Source of the DNA: Chthoniobacter flavus Ellin428
Lineage (GTDB): Bacteria > Verrucomicrobiota > Verrucomicrobiia > Chthoniobacterales > Chthoniobacteraceae
Assembly (NCBI RefSeq): GCF_000173075.1
Contig: NZ_ABVL01000022.1
Span: 35,459 to 99,458, forward strand
Direction: 5' to 3'
DNA: 64,000 nt
The position numbers and the translations under genes were made by a program. Below are positions 19,939 to 28,215 of the stretch, one piece after another. The first letter of the stretch is position 1, and every line of letters starts with the position of its first letter. The notes under the pieces were generated by a model. That model did not search any database. It was not told the origin of the DNA and saw only the letters and a list, made by a program, of their open reading frames with translations.

Positions 19939-21045
19939 TTAAAGGATCAGGCGGTGCCCCCGCTTCTCGTGGGCGAAATAGTTGAGCGAAGTCCCCGCGG
20001 GCATCTTCCGTTTGCGCAGGACATCGAGCACGAGGTTGATGCTGTTCGCGCCATCGAAGAGCAGGAGATCGATATAGGCGTGGCACCGTCCCATCGCGCC
20101 GCCGAGCACCTGGCCGCCGGCTGCTGGCCCGAGCACCGCCATGAGCGCATCCTCGATTTCCCCACGTGCATTGGCTTCGTTGCCTTTCGGCAAAACACCG
20201 ATATCGAAGGCAATGTAGACATAGTCCGCGCCGGTGCCGGCGAGCGGATCTTTCAATTGCCCATTCGCCGCGGAGAATTCACCAATCAACGCCTTCACCG
20301 CGGTCGAGCCCACGAAGATGTCTCCGCGCAATTCACCGGGTCGCTCTTCATTCAGACGGTAGAGCGTGACCGATTCGCCGGGGCCGCCCTTTTTCCACTG
20401 GTGCTGGGCGTGCACGCGCTCGAGGTAGGTGCGCAATTCGGTGAGGGGCATGGCGCCGGCGAGATTCTGGTCGTTCATCTCGACGCGACCGATCCAGTTT
20501 TGCGTGCCGATTTCCCCCAACGCCTCGTCCAGCATGAGAAAGAGGACCATCCAGCGAGTGCGATCATCCAGCTTCGGAAAGAGCGGATGCCAGGCGGTGA
20601 GATTCAGGCGCTGGTGGTCGGCGTCGACCGTCGGCGTGAGCCAGAACGCTTTGCCTTCGAAAAGGTGTTCGCCGATTTTGAGCTGGGCGGTGTCCAGATG
20701 CTGCGACGGCTGGCGTGAGCCGTAAAAGGTCCAACCCGGGAGCTTCGGCGCCTGCTTTTGCCAATACGCGGCCAGCAATTCGTAATGCGGATTGCCTTCC
20801 GCGGACACGGTGAGCGAATGCCCCTGCTCATTGGCGCCGGGCCCGAAGACCCAGGCGAGGCCAGGGATGACCTGGTTGACGTGCTGCCTGACTTCCCCGG
20901 CGAGTTCTTCCACGCGCTTTTCCTCGATGGTGCGGTAGTAACGATCCGCCACACTCGCGTACCATTCCCAGAAACGCGCGACGCGTGTCTTGAAAGTGGT
21001 CTCCGTAGGCGCCGGAGGCGCTTTCCGTTTAAAGAGGGAGAACAT
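19939..21045 (-). CDS. Hypothetical protein, 368 aa
   Basis: The start is placed at 21045 (MFSLFKRKAPPAPTETTFK) because the longer open frame to 22464 runs antisense through the kinase gene. The protein is soluble, without signal or membrane segment. Features include FWEWYASVADRYYRTIEEKR, a conserved-looking WTFYGSRQPSQHLDTA, LFLMLDEALGE and a C-terminal YIAFDIGVLPKGNEANARGE. I do not recognise the family. It is divergent from the kinase gene across a 180-bp gap (21046-21225) in which I see no clear motif. Confidence 0.7.
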   Translation of the reverse strand: MFSLFKRKAPPAPTETTFKTRVARFWEWYASVADRYYRTIEEKRVEELAGEVRQHVNQVIPGLAWVFGPGANEQGHSLTVSAEGNPHYELLAAYWQKQAPKLPGWTFYGSRQPSQHLDTAQLKIGEHLFEGKAFWLTPTVDADHQRLNLTAWHPLFPKLDDRTRWMVLFLMLDEALGEIGTQNWIGRVEMNDQNLAGAMPLTELRTYLERVHAQHQWKKGGPGESVTLYRLNEERPGELRGDIFVGSTAVKALIGEFSAANGQLKDPLAGTGADYVYIAFDIGVLPKGNEANARGEIEDALMAVLGPAAGGQVLGGAMGRCHAYIDLLLFDGANSINLVLDVLRKRKMPAGTSLNYFAHEKRGHRLIL

Positions 21046-21225
21046 GGCCGCAGAGCATAGCGAGCCCGCCGCCGACGGCGAAGAAATTCCGGCAATGCCC
21101 AAGCCTTTGCAAGGCGCGCGAGCCCCGTATACTGGAAGGCTCCCTATCCATCCTCCGATGAATCCCGCCGCCGATTTTTCCCACCGCGCCCCGCGCCCGG
21201 CGACTTGGAAAGGAATCCTGTCTCG

Positions 21226-23109
21226 ATGAACGCGCTTTCTGCAGAAATCGTCGTGGCCATCGATGGCGTGGAGGTGGCGCGGCGGGCGGTTCCGCCGGGC
21301 GAATACCTCCTCGGGCGCGGAGTGGATTGCACTTTTCGTTTCGACGACGCGGCGGTTTCCGATCAACACGCGCGGCTGCGCTTGTCGACCGATGGCCCGG
21401 CTACGATCGAGGATCTCGGCAGTGCCCATGGGACTTATCTCAATGAGAGAGCCATCACCGGCGCTGCGCCCTGGCCGCCGGGCGCGGAGCTGCGCATCGG
21501 TGCGAATGTGCTCACTCTCAATTTCGAGGCGGAGCCACCGACCATCCCGGCTTCGATCTACACGCCGCCCAGCCCACAACCGCTCGGGCCGCTCGACAGC
21601 GCCCGGCCCGAAGGCGGTGGTGATGACGAGCTGCAGCGGCAATTGCACCTCACGCAGCGCCAGGCGCAGAGGCTCGAGCCCGGCCGCGAAGTCGCCCGCG
21701 GTGGCATGGGAGCCGTGCGCACGGCACGGGAGAGCGCCACGCGCCGGACGGTGGCCATGAAGGTAATGCTGCGCCCGAGCAACGCGCACGATACCCTGCG
21801 CTTCATCTCGGAAGCGCGCATCACCGCGCGGCTCGAGCATCCGAACATCGTCCCCATCTACGACCTCGGCGTGGACGAGCAGGGCAAGCCGTTCTACACG
21901 ATGAAGATGGTCGAGGGCATCACCCTCCAGCGTGTGCTGCAGTTGCTCAAGGAAGGCGTCGCCGAGACCGTGAAGCGCTACCCGCTCGCCGCGCTGCTGA
22001 CCATTTTCCAGAAGCTCTGCGACGCCCTCGCTTTCGCCCACGCGCGCGGTGTCATCCATCGTGATCTGAAACCCGCGAACATCATGCTCGGCAAGTACGG
22101 TGAGGTGCTGGTGATGGATTGGGGGTTGGCGAAGGTATTGAATGACGAAGGTCGAATGACGAATGACGAAACGCCGACGGCGTCCGAGGCGGCGTCCAGC
22201 GCAGATGGAATTGGGCATTCCATTTCTTCGGCGACCATGGCCGGCGCGATCCTCGGCACGCCGCAGTACATGAGCCCCGAGCAGGCCCGCGGCGAGCACG
22301 ACCAGCTTGATCCGCGCAGCGATCTCTTTTCGCTCGGCGTCATCCTCTTCGAAATCCTCACGCTCGAGCGCGCCTTCACCGGACACAACAGCGCGGAGAT
22401 CATTTCCAGGGTGGCGGACTTCGATGGCGCCTCGCTTCCCGTGCCCCAAGGGCGCCCGCGCCATCTTCCTGGCGGCTCGGTGCCGGAATCGCTGGCCGCG
22501 GTGGTGCGCAAGGCGATGGCGCCGGAAAAAACGCTACGCTACGCCAACGTCGGCGAGTTGCAGCGCGACATCGAGGCGTATCAAAACGGCTTCGCCACGC
22601 GTGCGGAAAACGCCACGCTCGGGCGGCAGATCCGTCTGCTCATCAATCGCAACAAGGGCGTCTTTAGCACCTTGGCGATCGCGTGGCTCATCATCACTGC
22701 GCTCGGTGTCTGGTTCATCGTCAACCTGCACGCCAGCGAGAAGAAGGCGCGGCGTAGCGAACACCAGGCCATCGCCGAGAAGGAGGTGGCGCGTCGCGCG
22801 CTCGCCCAATCGCAGATCACCATGGCGGATGAAGCCTTCCATCGCAGCGACGTTGCTGCCATGGCCATGGCCCTCGACGCCTGCCCACCCGATTTGCGCG
22901 ACCAGAACTGGCACTATCTCTCCGCCAAACGCGACGCGTCTCTCGGCGAGTTCAAGCTTCCCGGTTTCGAGACCGCGGTCGCCCTCACCGGAATCCCGGG
23001 CCACGCGGCGCAATTCGCGCTGGCCAATGATCGTGGCGGACATCGCCATCGCCAATGTGGCCAGCCGGAAAGTCATCAGGACGATCAAGACCGGACGCTC
23101 CGGTATTAA
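21226..23109 (+). CDS. FHA-Ser/Thr protein kinase, N-terminal part of a frameshifted gene
   Basis: Predicted full product is about 1177 aa (21226-24760) if one extra base near 23032 is removed. This part holds an FHA domain (about residues 8-105: LLGRGVDCTFRFDD, SDQHARLRL, SAHGTYLN), then a PknB-like kinase: glycine loop ARGGMGAV with VAMKVM, catalytic HRDLKPANIM, DWG in place of DFG, and GTPQYMSPEQARG. A membrane helix follows (FSTLAIAWLIITALGVWFIV). The activation loop carries an insert NDEGRMTNDETP made by a DNA word repeat at 22140-22170. The frame ends in meaningless residues after about 23030. It probably phosphorylates Ser/Thr on partner proteins at the inner membrane. Confidence 0.85.
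   Translation: MNALSAEIVVAIDGVEVARRAVPPGEYLLGRGVDCTFRFDDAAVSDQHARLRLSTDGPATIEDLGSAHGTYLNERAITGAAPWPPGAELRIGANVLTLNFEAEPPTIPASIYTPPSPQPLGPLDSARPEGGGDDELQRQLHLTQRQAQRLEPGREVARGGMGAVRTARESATRRTVAMKVMLRPSNAHDTLRFISEARITARLEHPNIVPIYDLGVDEQGKPFYTMKMVEGITLQRVLQLLKEGVAETVKRYPLAALLTIFQKLCDALAFAHARGVIHRDLKPANIMLGKYGEVLVMDWGLAKVLNDEGRMTNDETPTASEAASSADGIGHSISSATMAGAILGTPQYMSPEQARGEHDQLDPRSDLFSLGVILFEILTLERAFTGHNSAEIISRVADFDGASLPVPQGRPRHLPGGSVPESLAAVVRKAMAPEKTLRYANVGELQRDIEAYQNGFATRAENATLGRQIRLLINRNKGVFSTLAIAWLIITALGVWFIVNLHASEKKARRSEHQAIAEKEVARRALAQSQITMADEAFHRSDVAAMAMALDACPPDLRDQNWHYLSAKRDASLGEFKLPGFETAVALTGIPGHAAQFALANDRGGHRHRQCGQPESHQDDQDRTLRY
22140..22170 (+). repeat. gaatgacgaa word repeat inside the kinase coding sequence
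   Basis: The word gaatgacgaa occurs at 22140-22149 and twice more, overlapping, at 22154-22170. It encodes NDEGRMTNDE in the kinase activation loop, between the DWG motif and GTPQYMSPEQ. On the other strand it reads FVIRHSTFVI, a translation I associate with intergenic word repeats in related genomes. A repeat element appears to have been tolerated in frame in a variable loop. Confidence 0.6.
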
Positions 23110-24760
23110 GATCCTGGTCGTTTCCGGCGATGGCCGGCAGCTCGCCGTGGGCCGCAATTCGCCGGCGCAGGTCGAGCTGTACGAGATCGGCAACGGCGCG
23201 CGCCTGAAATCCGTCACGCTCCCCGGCGAAATCATTCATCAATGCAGCCTGACGCAAGATGGCAGCCTCTTCGCCGCCCTTCTCGGGCCGCCCAATGACC
23301 GGACAGAGCTATTGCTCGTCGATACCCACACTGGGGCGACGCGCTGGCAGAAAGTCGGCCAGTTCAATAGTGTGATCATTCATCCGAATGGCGATCGGCT
23401 CTTCGTCGCGGGCAACTCGCACTCGCGCCAGTTCACGATCCTGAAGGCGCAGGATGGCAGCGAAATCAGCCACCTGCCCGCGTTCGTCTTTTCGCAATCA
23501 CTCAGCCCGGATGGGAAGGTCGTGGCGCTCGGCACGCAGCCCGGCGAATTGCTCCTGGTCGATGCCAGCACGGGCGCCGAGTACCAGCGCGGCAAGTTGC
23601 ACGCGAATAACCTGCGCGCGGTGGCCTGGACGACGGACGGCTACCTGCTCACCATGGGAAACGAAGGCAAACCCCGGGACGGCCGGTGGGCGTTGAAGCT
23701 GTGGAATTCCGGCGAGCTGACCTGGGTGGGCAGCTTCTTCGGGTTCAAGAGTGGCGCGCCCACTCCGTGGAGTTTCAATGGGGACGGCGGCTATCTGCTC
23801 ACGCAGGAAAATCCGCCGCGGCTCTGGCGTATCCCGACCGGCCGCGAAGTCTTCAAGCTGGTGCAGAATTCCGACCAAGGTTGGTCCGGATGTTTCCTGG
23901 CCGACAACGTGTTGCTTGCGCGCAAGGCACTGGCACTCACGCGTTACGACCTGGGCGCCGGCGGCAGGGTCACCGAAGTGCCGCCGACGTTCGCCAACAA
24001 TTATTCCCTCGCGACCGTACATTGGCCGACCGGCCTTTTCGCTCTTGCACGCAATATCGGAAGCGAGCCGTTCGGATTCAAAATCATGAGCGTGCAGAAC
24101 GGCAACATCGTGGAGAAGCTGAGCAAATCGGTGGGTGGCCGCATTCTCGACTTGGATTTCGATGCGCACGGCGAGCGCCTGGCCACGGTCTTTCAGGCGG
24201 GTGGGGTGCTCGTTTATTCGGTAAAAACCGGCGAACTGGTCTTCAAGGTCGTGGGACGTTACGAGCATGCGGTCTTTGCCGGCGGTGAGCATCATCTCGT
24301 GGCCCTCAACGCCCGCACCCTCAAGGCGGATGAAATCGAAAACGACCTCGTGCTCATCGATGCCGGCAACGGCAAAACGCTGCGGACGGTGAACTCTCGT
24401 TTTCGGGTCAACGCACTGGCCGTGTCCCCCGGCCGAGCCATCGTTGCCACCGGCGGATCGGATCAGACGGTGCGCATCTACGAAGCTGCAACGCTCCAGG
24501 AGCAGCTTGCCTTCCGCGCCCACGATAGCGAAATCAGCGCCCTCGCCTTCCATCCGTCGATGCCCATCCTGGCCAGCGCCTCCGCTGATGGCGCGGTGAA
24601 GCTCTGGGACTATCACACGGGCAAACAGCTCGACTATTTTCTCGGCTTCAGCGGCGCGCCCGCCGCGCTGGCCTTCAGCCCGAATGGGCGCCTGCTCTTC
24701 GTCGACGGCCAGGAAAAGACCACGCGCGTTTACGACGTGAGCGCGGTGAAGACGCAGTAG
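23033..24760 (+). CDS. WD40-like sensor domain, C-terminal part of the frameshifted kinase gene
   Basis: Continues the 21226 kinase in another frame, from about VADIAIANVASRKVIRTIKTG onward. It carries WD40/YVTN-type blades: SQSLSPDGKVVALG, WSFNGDGGYLLTQ, GGSDQTVRIYEAATLQE, SALAFHPSMPILASASADGAVKLWDYHTG and a final AFSPNGRLLFVDGQ. The FHA-kinase-membrane-WD40 order puts this propeller outside the inner membrane as a likely sensor. The open frame extends back to 22307, but that stretch is antiphase to the kinase. The total length 21226-24760 is one base more than a multiple of three, consistent with a single insertion. Confidence 0.82.
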   Translation: MADIAIANVASRKVIRTIKTGRSGIKILVVSGDGRQLAVGRNSPAQVELYEIGNGARLKSVTLPGEIIHQCSLTQDGSLFAALLGPPNDRTELLLVDTHTGATRWQKVGQFNSVIIHPNGDRLFVAGNSHSRQFTILKAQDGSEISHLPAFVFSQSLSPDGKVVALGTQPGELLLVDASTGAEYQRGKLHANNLRAVAWTTDGYLLTMGNEGKPRDGRWALKLWNSGELTWVGSFFGFKSGAPTPWSFNGDGGYLLTQENPPRLWRIPTGREVFKLVQNSDQGWSGCFLADNVLLARKALALTRYDLGAGGRVTEVPPTFANNYSLATVHWPTGLFALARNIGSEPFGFKIMSVQNGNIVEKLSKSVGGRILDLDFDAHGERLATVFQAGGVLVYSVKTGELVFKVVGRYEHAVFAGGEHHLVALNARTLKADEIENDLVLIDAGNGKTLRTVNSRFRVNALAVSPGRAIVATGGSDQTVRIYEAATLQEQLAFRAHDSEISALAFHPSMPILASASADGAVKLWDYHTGKQLDYFLGFSGAPAALAFSPNGRLLFVDGQEKTTRVYDVSAVKTQ

Positions 24761-24780
24761 TTGGCCAAAGCCGATTTTAA

Positions 24781-24960
24781 CGCAGAGGACGCCGAGAACG
24801 CAGAGGGCCGCGGAGGGAGAGAAAAAGGAAAGATTGAGGATGAAGGACGAGCAAAGTGCATTACGCGGCTTTGGAGCTCGACGCGCGCTATCGAGTCGCC
24901 CGTCTTACGCCCTCATCCGTTCCCCCTCTGCAGCCCTCTACGTTCTCGGCGTTCTCTGCG
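24781..24960. repeat. Long inverted-repeat element, copy A
   Basis: Fills most of the gene-free stretch 24761-25065. The left arm (24781-24808, starting cgcagaggacgccgagaac) and right arm (24933-24960) are inverted and match at 26 of 28 bases. Inside, gaggatgaagg (left) faces ccctcatccg (right), and a central part reads gtgcattacgcgg. A second copy with the same left arm and centre lies at 63376-63572. The remaining sequence up to 25065 shows nothing clear. The element carries no ORF of its own; mobility would need a transposase elsewhere. Confidence 0.8.
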
Positions 24961-25065
24961 CTCAAATGGATAGGCGTTTTGAGGTGCTCTCCTTTGCTCG
25001 GAATTGCGCACAATTTGCTCGCCGTTGCGGTCGGGGCTCGCTAGTTCCACGCCCAACCTCAGCAC

Positions 25066-25449
25066 ATGAACACCCGTTTCCTCACCGTTAGTGCGCTCGT
25101 CGCCGTCGCCACCTCCATCGGCTTCGCCGTAGAACAGACCAACCCGATCAAGGACGCCATGGACTTTGCCCACAAGGCGCCCAAGGGAGAAAAAAAGCTC
25201 AGCGACAAAATCCTCGACGGCACCGCGCCTGAGGCGGACGTGAAGAAGACGCTCGAACTCTACAAGGCGATGCTCGACACCAAGCCGCCGAAGGGCGAAC
25301 AGGCGGCCTACAAGGAAAAGGTCCAGAAGCTCATCGTCGCGACCGAGGAAGTGGTGGAGAAGAAGCCCGAGGCCACCGCGCACTACAAGGAAGCCGTAAA
25401 CTGCAAGGCCTGCCACAGCGAGCACAAGTCCTCGCCTCCCGGCAAGTAA
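25066..25449 (+). CDS. Small c-type cytochrome
   Basis: A 127-aa periplasmic protein: signal peptide (MNTRFLTVSALVAVATSIGFA), a helical Lys-rich body (EKKLSDKILDG, TLELYKAMLDTKPPKGEQAAYKEKV) and one haem motif CKACH at residues 113-117 near the C-terminus. The C-terminal haem and helical body resemble the cytochrome c' four-helix type. It is followed at 42 bp by the porin gene. Electron transfer partner unknown. Confidence 0.85.
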   Translation: MNTRFLTVSALVAVATSIGFAVEQTNPIKDAMDFAHKAPKGEKKLSDKILDGTAPEADVKKTLELYKAMLDTKPPKGEQAAYKEKVQKLIVATEEVVEKKPEATAHYKEAVNCKACHSEHKSSPPGK

Positions 25450-25491
25450 CCACGCGCCTTGGACACGCAGCCCTTCCCCTGCGGATCTCCA

Positions 25492-26802
25492 ATGAAGACG
25501 CGCCTGTCGACAATCCCGCAATACGGCGTCAGCCGGTTGGACGGGATTGCGTCGAAGGCGAAAGGAATTTCCCGCTCGGTCGTCGCCACGCTGTTGCTAG
25601 CCGCGGTGACGCCGGCCTTCGGCGGGCAGGAAGTCGAACCACAGCCGGGTGCCGCCGCGCACGATCCCCTGCAGCCCTTGAAAGACGCCGGGTTCACGCC
25701 CTCTCTCAACTACTGGGGAGAGGAGTTCGCCAATTTCGCCGGCGGGACCGGTCGTGGCGCGGAATACGAGGGCTTGTTGAAACTCGGCCTGAACATCGAT
25801 CTGGAGAAGGTCGTAAAATGGCACGGCAGCAGCCTGTATTTCGCCGTGGAGTATCCGCACGGGTTGGGACTGACCAACAAATACGTCCACGACTACAATG
25901 TTCTCAGCAACATCGACGCCTACGATAGCTGGCGCTTGTTCGAAGCCTGGGTGCAGCAGGATTTCTGCAATCACCACGTCTCCCTTCGAGTCGGGCAGTT
26001 GACCACCGACAACAATTTTTTCATCTCGGACAATGCCGCCCTCTATGTGAACAGCGTCTTCGGCGAACTGGGCACGGTCTCGCACAATATCTTTGACCCG
26101 GCCTATCCCGTGGCGTCACCCGGCGTGTGGCTCAAGGTCAGTCCGACGGCGTCGTGGTATTTCCAGGCGATGATGGTGAGTGATGATCCGGGCGCGCAGG
26201 ATGGCGACAATAAGCATGGGCTGCGCTACAATTTCGGCGGCGGCGCCCGCCCGCTCTCGTTCTTCGAGTTCGGATATATCCGGGCCGGCACCGAGGATGC
26301 GCCGATCCTCGAGGGCAAATACAAGATCGGTGCGTACTATGATGCGGGCCTGTTTCGCGACAATCAGGGCGGTTCGCCGCACCATGGCACCAGCGCCTGG
26401 TGGGGGGTAGTCGACCAGCAGCTCTACCGCGAATCTTACCAGCCGAAAGAGCCGTTTTGCGGACTCTCCGCTTTCGGTCGCATCAGCACGGCGCAGAAGG
26501 ATCGCAACCCGGTGACGTTCTACTTTGACGCCGGGCTGAACTACACCGGCCCGATTGCGCATCGCCAAAAGGATATCCTCGGCGTGGCATTTATTTATGA
26601 GCGGTTGAGCAGCTTGCTTCAGCAGCCCGATGGCTCCCCGGTTCCGTCGCATCACGAGCACGTTTTGGAAGCGACGTACCTTTGCACGCTGAATGATCAT
26701 TTCGCGGTTCAGCCGGATATCCAATACATCATCAATCCGGGCGCTATGCACACGATTCCAAATGCGCTCGCTGGCGGCTTGCGTTTCATCATCAGTTTTT
26801 GA
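25492..26802 (+). CDS. OprB-like carbohydrate-selective outer-membrane porin
   Basis: A 436-aa protein with the start at MKTRLS; an in-frame ATG at 25459 is an alternative. A long signal region with a hydrophobic core (SVVATLLLAAVTPAFGG) precedes a beta-barrel rich in aromatic residues. OprB-type features are FAVEYPHGLGLTNKYVHDYN, DSWRLFEAWVQQDF, LRVGQLTTDNNFF, SPGVWLKVSP and the C-terminal GGLRFIISF ending in Phe. It likely admits sugars or small anions through the outer membrane. Confidence 0.88.
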   Translation: MKTRLSTIPQYGVSRLDGIASKAKGISRSVVATLLLAAVTPAFGGQEVEPQPGAAAHDPLQPLKDAGFTPSLNYWGEEFANFAGGTGRGAEYEGLLKLGLNIDLEKVVKWHGSSLYFAVEYPHGLGLTNKYVHDYNVLSNIDAYDSWRLFEAWVQQDFCNHHVSLRVGQLTTDNNFFISDNAALYVNSVFGELGTVSHNIFDPAYPVASPGVWLKVSPTASWYFQAMMVSDDPGAQDGDNKHGLRYNFGGGARPLSFFEFGYIRAGTEDAPILEGKYKIGAYYDAGLFRDNQGGSPHHGTSAWWGVVDQQLYRESYQPKEPFCGLSAFGRISTAQKDRNPVTFYFDAGLNYTGPIAHRQKDILGVAFIYERLSSLLQQPDGSPVPSHHEHVLEATYLCTLNDHFAVQPDIQYIINPGAMHTIPNALAGGLRFIISF

Positions 26803-26863
26803 TCTCCCGGCGGAGGGAGTGGGAGAGCCGGATCACGCGGGCGCCGCTGCGCAATAACGGCGC

Positions 26864-26935
26864 TCCGGCGCCGTCTTATAGCCAGGCAATACCGCCCCTG
26901 CGTCCCAGCGGAGTGGGACGGCCAGCAGTTCCGAA
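26864..26935. repeat. Pair of small hairpins between porin and peptidase genes
   Basis: acggcgctccggcgccgt (26864-26881) folds on itself with 7-bp arms, and about 35 bp downstream cgtccca and tgggacg face each other across six bases. The hairpins lie in the 197-bp gap 26803-26999. They may serve as a terminator for the porin transcript or be repeat debris; there is no T-tract. Confidence 0.5.
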
Positions 26936-26999
26936 AAACACGCGTCTTTTGATTTCCGTGTCTCCGGGTTATGCAAAAGGATATTCCCCCCTTTCGAAC

Positions 27000-27824
27000 A
27001 TGCGCATCTCTTTCCTGCTCCCGATTCTGTTCACCTTCCTCGCCGCCAGTGCCCTGGCGGAACCGAAGGTCGGTCCGGCCAATGGCTCGCTCTTGATCCA
27101 CGGCGGCGGCAAACTCGGACGGGAAACTTTGCAGGAATTCATCCGGCTTGCGGGGGGTGTGGATGCGAATTTTGTCGTCATCCCGACGGCCGAGCCGGGC
27201 GAAGATTGGGGCGAACCTTATGTCGCGCGGTTTTTCCTCACGCGCGCGGGCTCGAGACACGTGACCGTATTGCACACTCGCGACCGTGCGGTGGCCGATA
27301 GCGCCGCCTTTGTCGAACCGCTGACCAAGGCCAACGCCGTGTGGATCGACGGCGGGCGCCAGTGGCGCCTCGCGGATGCCTATCTCGGTACGCGCACCCT
27401 CACCGAATTGCGTGGTGTGCTGGCCCGGGGCGGAGTGATCGGCGGCTCTTCGGCTGGGGCGACGATTCAAGGCAGCTACATGGTCCGCGGCGCACCGGAA
27501 GGCAACCTGATCATGATGGCCAAAGGACACGAGGAAGCATTTGGTTTTCTGCGCAACACCGCGATCGACCAGCACATCATCACACGGCATCGCGAAGGAG
27601 ACATGCAGGCGGTGATCGCCGCGCATCCTGACTTGCTCGGCCTGGGCATCGACGAGGGCACCGCGCTCATCGTGCAAGGCGACCGCGCACGGGTCATTGG
27701 CCCGAGCAAAGTGGCCGTGACCGATCACGCCTACACCCCCGGTCCCGACGGAAAGCCTTACTTCTTCCTGAATCCCGGCGACACGCTCGACCTCGCTACG
27801 CGCCGGCCCGTGGCGGGGAAATGA
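27000..27824 (+). CDS. Cyanophycinase-like peptidase, S51 family
   Basis: A 274-aa exported serine peptidase. The ATG at 27000 begins a signal peptide (MRISFLLPILFTFLAASALA); the upstream open frame from 26799 is unlikely. The S51 nucleophile elbow GGSSAGATIQG (about 145-155) and the following DQHIITR (about 190-196) are the family signatures, and the N-terminal LLIHGGGKLG fits too. Relatives degrade cyanophycin or Asp-containing dipeptides. No cyanophycin synthetase is in the window, so the substrate is open. Confidence 0.87.
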   Translation: MRISFLLPILFTFLAASALAEPKVGPANGSLLIHGGGKLGRETLQEFIRLAGGVDANFVVIPTAEPGEDWGEPYVARFFLTRAGSRHVTVLHTRDRAVADSAAFVEPLTKANAVWIDGGRQWRLADAYLGTRTLTELRGVLARGGVIGGSSAGATIQGSYMVRGAPEGNLIMMAKGHEEAFGFLRNTAIDQHIITRHREGDMQAVIAAHPDLLGLGIDEGTALIVQGDRARVIGPSKVAVTDHAYTPGPDGKPYFFLNPGDTLDLATRRPVAGK

Positions 27825-27840
27825 TCCCTGTCAGGACAGC

Positions 27841-27970
27841 TCAATCCCGCGCCTTGCTCGACAGAACGCGGAGAACGGCTCCCATGCGGTTTTCGACACC
27901 GAGCTTGCGATAGACGGTCTCGACGTGTTTCTCCACGGTGCGCACGCTGATCGAGAGGACCACAGTGGCG
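27841..27970 (-). pseudogene. Remnant of a LuxR-type response regulator (C-terminal helix-turn-helix only)
   Basis: Reading the minus strand from about 27970 to the TGA at 27841-27843 gives SISVRTVEKHVETVYRKLGV followed by ENRMGAVLRVLSSKARD. This is the recognition helix and last helix of a LuxR/NarL DNA-binding domain, with the usual ISVRTVEKH and YRKLGV motifs. Upstream the frame turns into GC-rich sequence with no domain, and no receiver domain is present. The gene is truncated at its 5' side, apparently by the repeat-rich segment that follows. Confidence 0.7.
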
Positions 27971-28215
27971 AAGTCGCCACCGGTGTTTCGCGCCAGAGCC
28001 GGGGATGGCTCTATGGCTCGCTGGCGCGCTCGGGTTCTTCGCAGGCCTGCGGCGCCTCCGCCGCGCGCGGTGCGGCGGAGCCGTGATCTGTAGCGACGCC
28101 GTCCCGGCGTCGATCGCTTTTCGTGAAAATTTCTGACGCCGATGACGTCGACGCTATAACGACTTCCGAATATCTCAAGCGTCTCGATCCACGGGAATCC
28201 TTTGGAAAGGTCGGA
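27971..28215. other. Gene-free, repeat-rich stretch
   Basis: With the LuxR remnant this makes a gap of about 390 bp between two genes. It contains a hairpin gacgccgtcccggcgtc at about 28097-28113. A wider inverted pair, gtagcgacg near 28091 and cgtcgacgcta near 28150, also lies here. No ORF with coding character is visible. It probably broke the LuxR gene. Confidence 0.5.

Noticed and set aside
21046..22464. Upstream extension of the 19939-21045 gene to 841 aa
   Set aside because: The extra part is antisense to the FHA-kinase. The unknown protein begins properly at 21045.
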